Made by a program: the position numbers and the translations under genes
Notes under the pieces: generated by a model
Seen by the model: only the letters and a program-made list of their open reading frames with translations
What the model was told of the DNA's origin: nothing
Databases searched by the model: none
Origin: Hyphomicrobiales bacterium
GTDB lineage: Bacteria; Pseudomonadota; Alphaproteobacteria; Rhizobiales; JALURZ01
NCBI GenBank assembly: GCA_027058735.1
Contig: JALURZ010000279.1
Location: 1 to 7,290, forward strand
DNA: 7,290 nucleotides
Direction: 5' to 3'
In this document: positions 1 through 5,288 of the stretch, piece after piece
Layout: every line of letters starts with the position of its first letter
Numbering within the stretch: the first letter of the stretch is position 1

Positions 1-817
1 ATTCGCGCCAGCGCTGATTGTTGCGGCGCAGTCTGTACAATGTGCGGGCGAGGCACACGAATATCGCGGCGATGGCGATGGCGTCATCGAGATAGGTGCA
101 GACATCGCAGATGCGCGCTTCGAGCGTGGGAAACTTGGCGCTCGGGCGCAGGTCCCACCAGATTTTCGAGGCATCCTCGATAAGCCCGGCGCGCACCAGC
201 GTTTCAACCGTGCGCTCATATTCGGAAAAGCTCGAAAAACGCGGCGGAACCCCGGTGCGCGGCAGGGCGTCGAACACGGTCAGGCGATAGGACTTGAGCC
301 CGCTCTCGCGGCCCTGCCAGAACGGCGAGGAGGTGCTCAGCGCCAGCAGGTGGGGCAGGAAATAGGCGATCTGGTTGAACAGATCGGCGCGCAGGCTTTC
401 CTCTTCGATGCCGATATGAACATGCATCCCGCAGATCACCAGCCGCCGCACCACGAACTGCAGATCCTTGGCCAGGATATTGTAGCGCTCCTTGTCGGTA
501 TGCTGCTGGGCCTGCCAGCGGGCGAAGGGATGGGTGGAGGCGGCGATCGGCGCCAGACCGAATTGCCCGGCGACATCCGCGATCGTGCCGCGCAGACGGG
601 CAAGGTCGGCGCGCGCATCCTGGATGGTGCCGCACACCCGGGTGCCGACCTCGATCTGGCATTGCAGAAATTCCGGCGAGACCTGCCCCTTGAGCCGCTT
701 CTGGCACCTCGACAGAAGGCCGCCCGGCGCTTCGGCGACAAGATCGCGGGTTTCGATGTCGACGAGGAGATATTCCTCCTCGATGCCGACCGTAAAGCTC
801 GGTTCCTGCAAGGTCAT
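1..817 (-). CDS. ybdK: Carboxylate-amine ligase, YbdK/GCS2 family (C-terminus beyond the window)
   Basis: Members of this family are ATP-dependent ligases related to glutamate-cysteine ligase; E. coli YbdK has weak glutamate-cysteine ligase activity, but the natural substrate of most members is unknown. The visible 272 residues begin MTLQEPSFTVGIEEEYLLVD, the classic family opening with the GIEEEY nucleotide/metal-binding motif at 11-16. They continue with STHPFARW at about 94-101, GMHVHIGI at 130-137 and SSPFWQGRESGLKSYR at 163-178, all typical. Family members are commonly somewhat under 400 residues, so perhaps the last quarter lies beyond the left edge. The ATG at 815-817 is chosen because the homology begins at once; an in-frame GTG eight codons upstream is possible, and neither has a strong ribosome binding site. 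The gene lies 80 bases downstream of the GGDEF/EAL gene on the same strand. A functional link between the two is not indicated. Confidence 0.93.
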   Translation of the reverse strand, partial: MTLQEPSFTVGIEEEYLLVDIETRDLVAEAPGGLLSRCQKRLKGQVSPEFLQCQIEVGTRVCGTIQDARADLARLRGTIADVAGQFGLAPIAASTHPFARWQAQQHTDKERYNILAKDLQFVVRRLVICGMHVHIGIEEESLRADLFNQIAYFLPHLLALSTSSPFWQGRESGLKSYRLTVFDALPRTGVPPRFSSFSEYERTVETLVRAGLIEDASKIWWDLRPSAKFPTLEARICDVCTYLDDAIAIAAIFVCLARTLYRLRRNNQRWRE

Positions 818-877
818 GGGCGCAGTCTTGCACAGCCGCACGGCGGGTTCACGCGGAAACTGCGGGTGGCCCGCCAG

Positions 878-894
878 GGCGCTTCTCGCGCGCC
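878..894 (-). terminator. Weak GC hairpin after the GGDEF/EAL gene
   Basis: GGCGC and GCGCC form a five-base-pair stem with a seven-base loop, a few bases past the stop codon of the GGDEF/EAL gene. No T tract follows, so this is at best a weak terminator or an mRNA 3' stem. The rest of the 80-base gap to the ligase gene (818-897) shows no clear promoter. Confidence 0.22.
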
Positions 895-897
895 GCC

Positions 898-3780
898 TCA
901 GGCGATGTCGCAGGTGTCGCGGCAAGCGCCGGCTTCGGGCAGCACACGGCCCTTCGCATCGTGAATGCTGAGAAACTCGGCAAACTGTCCCGGCGGCAAG
1001 GCGGGCGAATACAGATAACCCTGCGCCTCGTCGCATTCCAGGTCGGCCAGATGGTCGAGTTCCTCCATGGTCTCGACGCCCTCGGCGATGATCTTCAGGT
1101 TGAGGCTGTGGCCCAGCTTGATGATGGCCGAACTGATGGCTTTGTGGTCCCAGGACATTTCGATGAAGCGGACAAAGGATTTGTCGATCTTCAGGCGGTC
1201 GACGGGGAAGTCCTTGAGCCGGCTCAAGGACGAATAGCCGGTGCCGAAATCATCGATCGCCAGGCCGATGCCGATATCCTTGAGGTCGCGCAGAAGCTGC
1301 GGCACCTCGTCTTCCATGGCCATGCTTTCGGTTATCTCGATTTCCAGCCATTTGGGATCGAGCCGCGCTTCTTCAAGGGCGTGTTGCACGCTGCCGACCA
1401 TGTCTTGATGCTTGAACTGAAGCGGCGAGATATTGACCGCGACGACGACGGCGGGCAGGCCGGCACGTTGCCACTCCTTGGCCTGCAGGCAGGCTTTCTT
1501 GAGCACCCACTCGCCAAGCGGCAGAATAAGCCGGGTTGCCTCGGCAACCGGAATGAATTCATCGGGCGGCACCAGCCCCCATACCGGATGCTCCCAGCGA
1601 AGCAGGGCCTCCGCGCCGATGATGCGGCCGCTCCTGATGTCGATCTGCGGCTGATAGAAAAGCTTCAGATCGTCCTCGGAAATGGCGTGGCGCAGGTTTT
1701 CCTCGATCGCCCGGCGCGCCTGCACCTCCTCGTTCATCTTGTCATCGAACAGCCGGTAGGTGCCGCCGCCATGCTCCTTGGCCCGGTAAAGCGCGATATC
1801 GGCATTGCGCAAAAGGTCGGTGTCGTTGCCGGTGTCGTCGGGATAAACGGAAATGCCGATGCTGGCGCCGGTGTGAACCTTGCGGTCGCCAAGAGCGATC
1901 GGCTCGGCCAGCGAAGCGACGATGCGCTCCGCCAGAAACTTGATGTCACGGGAGCTGTTCAGATTCGTGGCGATCACGGCGAATTCATCGCCGCCGAGAC
2001 GCGCAACCGAATCGGTCGTGCGGGCGCAGGCGAGGATGCGGTTTGCCACCTCGCCCAGCAGTTCGTCCCCCGCATGGTGCCCGAGCGTGTCGTTGACATC
2101 CTTGAAATCGTCGAGATCGAGCAGCATCACGCCAACCACGCGATTTGTCCGCTTGGCGTTTTCCATGGCCATTTCGAGATGGTCCTGGAAATGGGCGCGG
2201 TTCGGCAGGCCGGTCAGCACGTCGGTTTCGGCAAGCCGCCGGATGGCCTCTTCGGACTGTTTGCGTTCGGTGATGTCGGTAATGATCCCCACGATGCGGC
2301 CGAATGAGGCCTTGCGCTCGTTGATGCGGATCCAGCGGCCGTTCCCCAGTTGCCGGTCATGGGCGACGATCGAGCCCCGGTGGCGCCTGACGCGCTCGGC
2401 GACGACCTCTTCGAGGCTGGCGCCTTCGTCCAGCGGGTAAACGCCGCGCTGATAGGCCTGACGGATAAAGTCCTCATAGGTGATGCCGGGCACGAGCACG
2501 TCACTCATGTCGCAGAAGATCTCTTTCAGCCGGTTGTTGAACATCAGCAGGCAGTCATCATCGTCCCAAAGGGCAAAGCCCTCCGAAATGCTGCTGATCG
2601 CGTCGGTCTGGATGTTCTTCGACTGGCGCAGATGTTCGGCCATGCGCACCGCTTCGTTGGATTTGCGCTCAAGCAGGTTTTTCAGGGTTTCCAGTTCGCT
2701 GACGCGCTTTTCGAGGCTCATTTTCGACTCGTTGAGCGCCCCCAGCGCCTTGGCCTTTTCGGTGATATCCTTGTAGGTCGTGACCAGCCCGTACCTGTCC
2801 ACCGGCTTGCCGGTCACCTCGATCACGGTGCCATCGGGGCGGCGGCGCTCAAACTGGTGGGGCAGAAATTTGCCCGCCAGTTCGATGCGTTCGCGGACCT
2901 GCTCGTCTTCGTCGCCCGGCCCGTATTCGCCGCGCGCCGCGTTGTAGCGGAAGAAGGCTTCAAGCGGGTCGCCCTGGGTGAACCTGTCCTCGGGCAATCC
3001 GAGCAGTTCAAGAAAACGGGAATTGAACATGTCCATTTTCAGGGCTTTGCTGTAGAAGCTGATGCCCTCGTCCACATGATCGAGCACCATTTGCAGCATT
3101 GTGGACTTGTAGTCGAGGGCCCTGGCGGAATCGCGGATGACCAGAAAATTCGCAACCACGACGAAAATGGTCAGCGCCGAGGCGCCGAGCAGCAATTCGA
3201 ACAGTCTGGCCATGAGCGGGGCGCGCAATGTATCCATGGCAAGCGCGATGGCATAGCCGCCGATCACATCGCCCTTCTTCATGCCCATTGAGCCCGCATG
3301 GCACACGAAGCATTGTGTGTTGGCGGCCTTGCCCTCGCCCAGGATGACCGGCCTGGAATAGCGGTAAAAATCCCCCTCGACACGGCCAACCGGGCGTTTG
3401 GCCGCAATGGCGTCGCGGTCCACCTGATCCAGCGGCGGTTCGATTTCGGAACTGCCGCGCCGCTTTTGATAGGCGAGCACCTTGGGCGCCATGAAAAGCC
3501 AGATTTTCATGTCCGGCGCACTGGTGCCGATGGCTTCAATAGTGCCGTTCAGGGCCCTGATCGCGGGATCGTTTTCGGAGACGTCGAGCCGGCTCAGCAT
3601 GGCCTGGATGTGTACGGCCTCGACCGCCACGAGCCGGCGCTGCGCTTCCTCGCGGGTCTGGCCTTCCAGTTCACTGAACCGGCTGGTGGCATAGAGCGCC
3701 AGGCCGACGAACACCGCGATCACCGTCATGGCGGAAATCAGGACGGATATTCTCGTCGTATTGTTCAGTGAGCTGAACAT
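898..3780 (-). CDS. Membrane-bound heme-c/PAS sensor with GGDEF and EAL domains (c-di-GMP synthesis and breakdown)
   Basis: This 960-residue protein probably makes and/or degrades cyclic di-GMP in response to a periplasmic signal. Membrane segments lie at about 11-32 and 192-215. They enclose a periplasmic domain of roughly 160 residues with a covalent heme motif CFVCH at 157-161, matching the Tll0287-like/DUF3365 sensor type. Cytoplasmic PAS-like segments follow at about 224-345 and 390-508, each ending in a typical DIT-E sequence, with a coiled-coil linker between them (about 345-390). The GGDEF domain (about 515-680) has DLDDFK at 555-560, an intact GGDEF at 596-600 and an RTTD inhibitory-site motif at 587-590, spaced five residues before it. 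The EAL domain (about 695-940) keeps EALLRW at 724-729, N783, EITES at 815-819, DDFGTG at 843-848, K864 and E900, so both active sites look complete. The start has GAGGGG eight bases upstream. Domain identities are confident; ligand and net activity are unknown. Confidence 0.95.
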   Translation of the reverse strand: MFSSLNNTTRISVLISAMTVIAVFVGLALYATSRFSELEGQTREEAQRRLVAVEAVHIQAMLSRLDVSENDPAIRALNGTIEAIGTSAPDMKIWLFMAPKVLAYQKRRGSSEIEPPLDQVDRDAIAAKRPVGRVEGDFYRYSRPVILGEGKAANTQCFVCHAGSMGMKKGDVIGGYAIALAMDTLRAPLMARLFELLLGASALTIFVVVANFLVIRDSARALDYKSTMLQMVLDHVDEGISFYSKALKMDMFNSRFLELLGLPEDRFTQGDPLEAFFRYNAARGEYGPGDEDEQVRERIELAGKFLPHQFERRRPDGTVIEVTGKPVDRYGLVTTYKDITEKAKALGALNESKMSLEKRVSELETLKNLLERKSNEAVRMAEHLRQSKNIQTDAISSISEGFALWDDDDCLLMFNNRLKEIFCDMSDVLVPGITYEDFIRQAYQRGVYPLDEGASLEEVVAERVRRHRGSIVAHDRQLGNGRWIRINERKASFGRIVGIITDITERKQSEEAIRRLAETDVLTGLPNRAHFQDHLEMAMENAKRTNRVVGVMLLDLDDFKDVNDTLGHHAGDELLGEVANRILACARTTDSVARLGGDEFAVIATNLNSSRDIKFLAERIVASLAEPIALGDRKVHTGASIGISVYPDDTGNDTDLLRNADIALYRAKEHGGGTYRLFDDKMNEEVQARRAIEENLRHAISEDDLKLFYQPQIDIRSGRIIGAEALLRWEHPVWGLVPPDEFIPVAEATRLILPLGEWVLKKACLQAKEWQRAGLPAVVVAVNISPLQFKHQDMVGSVQHALEEARLDPKWLEIEITESMAMEDEVPQLLRDLKDIGIGLAIDDFGTGYSSLSRLKDFPVDRLKIDKSFVRFIEMSWDHKAISSAIIKLGHSLNLKIIAEGVETMEELDHLADLECDEAQGYLYSPALPPGQFAEFLSIHDAKGRVLPEAGACRDTCDIA

Positions 3781-3788
3781 CCGCAGCG

Positions 3789-3794
3789 CCCCTC
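3789..3794 (-). promoter_or_regulatory. Ribosome binding site of the GGDEF/EAL gene
   Basis: GAGGGG sits eight bases before the ATG at 3778-3780 and supports that start, which also places the first membrane segment at the normal distance from the N-terminus. Confidence 0.7.
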
Positions 3795-3846
3795 GACCCC
3801 GTTTTCGCGTATTTCGGGAATCGGATGCAGATGCTGCCAGCTATTC

Positions 3847-3873
3847 GTTAGCGCATTGTTAATATTTCTTAAC
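3847..3873 (-). promoter_or_regulatory. CtrA-like box and overlapping AT-rich palindrome upstream of the GGDEF/EAL gene
   Basis: The 95-base gap between the DUF190 stop and the GGDEF/EAL start holds the sharpest AT-rich patch of this part of the window. On the minus strand TTAA-CAATGCG-CTAAC differs in one base from the CtrA consensus TTAA-N7-TTAAC known from alphaproteobacteria. Overlapping it is GTTAA-GAAATA-TTAAC (3858-3873), a perfect five-base inverted repeat with a six-base spacer. A GANTC methylation site (GAATC, 3818-3822) lies between this patch and the gene. No convincing -10/-35 pair was found, so the exact promoter is not placed. Confidence 0.4.
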
Positions 3874-3875
3874 GC

Positions 3876-4220
3876 TTATGCTTCGGGCTGCCGCTCGCCG
3901 TAGCGCACCACTTCCACGTTTTCGATGGTCACCAGGGCGCTGCCCAGAATGGACCCGATTTCGTCCAGGAAGGTTTCGATCCGGTTGCGGTCATCGACGA
4001 TTTCGACAATCATCGGCAAATCGTCGGAAAGAGTCAGGATCTTCGCCGTATGCAGTGCGCTGGAACGGCCGTATCCCAGAACGCCGCGCACCACCGTCGC
4101 GCCGCCAAGCCCACCCTCGCGGGCCTTCAGCACGATCGCCTCATGGAGCGGTTTGCCATTCGCCCTGTCATTTTCGCCGACAAAGATGCGCAACAGGGCG
4201 CTTGAGCGTGGCCGAGGCAT
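3876..4220 (-). CDS. DUF190 family protein (PII-like fold)
   Basis: This is a 114-residue cytoplasmic protein of the DUF190 family. Signatures include LRIFVGE near residue 10-16, GKPLHEAIVLKAREGGLGGATVVRG at about 22-46 and GYGRSSALHTAKILTLSDDLPMIVEIVD in the middle. Solved members have a ferredoxin-like, PII-like fold. Genes of this family frequently sit beside crcB, so a role with fluoride export is likely but unproven. The ATG at 4218-4220 has GGGAG seven bases upstream and lies 11 bases after the crcB stop, so the two are very probably cotranscribed. The reading frame stays open upstream to a TTG at 4643, but that part lies over crcB in another frame and gives no recognisable protein. Confidence 0.9.
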   Translation of the reverse strand: MPRPRSSALLRIFVGENDRANGKPLHEAIVLKAREGGLGGATVVRGVLGYGRSSALHTAKILTLSDDLPMIVEIVDDRNRIETFLDEIGSILGSALVTIENVEVVRYGERQPEA

Positions 4221-4231
4221 GTTCGGGCTCC

Positions 4232-4627
4232 CTATCTGTTGATCGCGATGCCGGCGATGTGTCCCAGCCACACCCCGATGAGACACAGCGCGAGCGAGGC
4301 GAAAATGTTGATGCCGGCCAGCGCCGTCTGCCCATCGCGCAGCAGGTTCAGGGTCTGGAGCGAGAACGAGGAAAACGTCGTAAAGCCGCCCAGCACGCCG
4401 ACCGTGACGCCGAGGCGCGCTTCCGGGCTCAAGAATATCCGCCCGCCGGGATCGGACACCGTGGCGATCAGTCCGATGGCCACGGACCCCAGAACGTTGA
4501 CGGCGAGGGTGCCGAGCGGAAAGGTCTCGCCAAACTGGCGCGCCAGCAGTGTGGACATGAAATAGCGTCCCACACCGCCAAGGGCGCTGCCGGCGGCGAT
4601 CCACGCATAGATGCTCAACGTGCCCAA
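4232..4627 (-). CDS. crcB: Fluoride channel CrcB/Fluc
   Basis: This is a small inner-membrane protein of 131 residues that exports fluoride as a dual-topology dimer. Four membrane segments lie at about 7-27, 36-57, 68-92 and 104-126. Family hallmarks are GGVGRY at 17-22, the pore asparagine in NVLGS at 44-48 and the GGFTTFSSF signature at 80-88, which supplies the pore phenylalanines F82 and F85. Only one crcB copy is present here, as expected for a homodimeric Fluc rather than a paired heterodimer. The start is uncertain: the frame closes at a stop just upstream, so translation begins at TTG 4627, only three bases after a run of six G, or at TTG 4618 (residue 4), which leaves a more usual distance. 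It lies 24 bases after the DUF302 gene and 11 before the DUF190 gene, on the same strand. Confidence 0.95.
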   Translation of the reverse strand: MGTLSIYAWIAAGSALGGVGRYFMSTLLARQFGETFPLGTLAVNVLGSVAIGLIATVSDPGGRIFLSPEARLGVTVGVLGGFTTFSSFSLQTLNLLRDGQTALAGINIFASLALCLIGVWLGHIAGIAINR

Positions 4628-4651
4628 ATGCCCCCCGGATCAAACATGAGC

Positions 4652-5035
4652 CTACAGCCTGTCAATCACCTGTTTTAGCATGGAGCGCACTTCGGTGGCG
4701 ATGGCGCCGAGTTCGGGATTGTCGATCGCCTGCATGGAGGCGACGGGATCGACCGCGGACACTTCGGTGCCGCCTTCCGATTCCTGAACCAGCACGTTGC
4801 ACGGCAGCATGGCGCCGATCTTGTTTTCCGCTTGCAGCGCTTTGTAGGCCATCTGCGGGTTGCAGGCGCCCAGGATGGTATAGGGCTTGAAGTCCACATC
4901 CAGTTTCTTCTTCAGCGTCGCCTTGACGTCGATCGTGGTCAGGACGCCGAAGCCGCTCTTCTGCAACTCGTCGGTGACATGGCCGATGGCGTCGTCGAAC
5001 GGCATCTGTATGGTTTTAGTAAAATGGTAGCTCAT
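4652..5035 (-). CDS. DUF302 domain protein
   Basis: This is a 127-residue soluble protein of the DUF302 family, whose biochemical role is not established. Typical family features are the GFGVLTTIDVKATLKKKLDVDF segment at about 28-49, ILGACNPQMAYKAL at 54-67 and LPCNVLV at 77-83. The two cysteines, C58 and C79, lie in the most conserved positions and could bind a metal or take part in thiol chemistry, which is inference. There is no signal peptide. The ATG at 5033-5035 has AGGAG eight bases upstream and is clear. It is the first gene of the run that continues with crcB and DUF190, and its promoter must lie in the divergent region shared with aroG. Confidence 0.88.
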   Translation of the reverse strand: MSYHFTKTIQMPFDDAIGHVTDELQKSGFGVLTTIDVKATLKKKLDVDFKPYTILGACNPQMAYKALQAENKIGAMLPCNVLVQESEGGTEVSAVDPVASMQAIDNPELGAIATEVRSMLKQVIDRL

Positions 5036-5043
5036 TGGGGACT

Positions 5044-5048
5044 CTCCT
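5044..5048 (-). promoter_or_regulatory. Ribosome binding site of the DUF302 gene
   Basis: AGGAG eight bases before the ATG at 5033-5035 is the strongest Shine-Dalgarno sequence in the window and fixes this start. Confidence 0.75.
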
Positions 5049-5059
5049 GTGTTCTGCCC

Positions 5060-5090
5060 GCCATATGATGGCCGGAAGGGTGTATTTCAA
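5060..5090 (-). promoter_or_regulatory. Possible promoter of the DUF302-crcB-DUF190 run with a small palindrome
   Basis: On the minus strand TTGAAA, 17 bases, then CATATG could serve as a -35/-10 pair; the -10 match is poor. The -10 part falls inside a perfect five-base inverted repeat, GCCAT-ATG-ATGGC on the plus strand (5060-5072). The repeat could be an operator or the first stem of the transcript. No other promoter candidate in 5036-5130 looked better. Confidence 0.3.
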
Positions 5091-5163
5091 GAATTGCTAA
5101 TATAACGGCGAGCGAATGACGCATCCACCGCATTGTGGCCATTAACCAGCCAGGCCGGGCCGC

Positions 5164-5192
5164 TGGCAATCGTTTTGCACCTTGTGTATAAC
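5164..5192 (+). promoter_or_regulatory. Candidate aroG promoter
   Basis: TGGCAA (5164-5169), a 17-base spacer and TATAAC (5187-5192) give a plausible promoter about 100 bases before the aroG start. The -35 match is only partial and the -10 match is good. The -10 lies within the first unit of a 14-base tandem repeat. Confidence 0.35.
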
Positions 5193-5212
5193 GCCAAGTG
5201 CATAACGCCAAG
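5185..5212 (+). repeat. Two tandem 14-base repeats, TGYATAACGCCAAG
   Basis: TGTATAACGCCAAG (5185-5198) is followed directly by TGCATAACGCCAAG (5199-5212), identical except for one base. The unit contains the possible aroG -10 element, so the repeat may be a duplicated operator half or a slippage duplication. I do not see a third copy in the divergent region. Confidence 0.85.
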
Positions 5213-5252
5213 GCAAGCGGACCGGCGGCGCGTGGCGCATTGGCCGAAGCCG

Positions 5253-5273
5253 GGAGCGCGAAACTCCTTTTTT
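5253..5273 (+). terminator. Small hairpin with T6 in the aroG leader, attenuator-like
   Basis: GGAG (5253-5256) pairs with CTCC (5264-5267) across a seven-base loop and is followed by six T (5268-5273), ending 15 bases before the aroG ATG. The stem is short, so termination may be weak. An upstream CCGGC (5222-5226) can pair with GCCGG (5249-5253), which shares a base with and would crowd this hairpin, as in alternative attenuator folds. I see no obvious leader peptide rich in aromatic residues. Confidence 0.28.
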
Positions 5274-5288
5274 CGGGTTGTGGGTATC

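Noticed and set aside
216..833. 205-codon minus-strand frame at the left end
   Set aside because: It is out of frame with the YbdK-type ligase, which has clear family motifs continuing to the window edge.
961..2307. Long plus-strand open frame of 448 codons opposite the GGDEF/EAL gene
   Set aside because: It is antisense to well-conserved catalytic domains, resembles no protein family, and long antisense frames are expected in GC-rich coding DNA.
2350..3291. Plus-strand open frame of 313 codons opposite the PAS/heme sensor part
   Set aside because: It is an antisense shadow of the real minus-strand gene, with no recognisable domain.
3876..4643. 255-codon minus-strand frame as a long DUF190 protein or fusion
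   Set aside because: Only the last 114 residues match DUF190. The rest overlaps crcB in another frame and is not protein-like; the ATG at 4220 has a good ribosome binding site.
5036..5288. Fluoride riboswitch in the divergent region
   Set aside because: No GGNGATGG-type core or the matching conserved downstream segment was seen by eye on the minus strand; a covariance search would settle it.
5133..5288. N-terminal extension of aroG from an upstream in-frame start
   Set aside because: The translated stretch is unlike the family N-terminus and contains the tandem repeat and the hairpin with T6, which fit a leader better than coding sequence.
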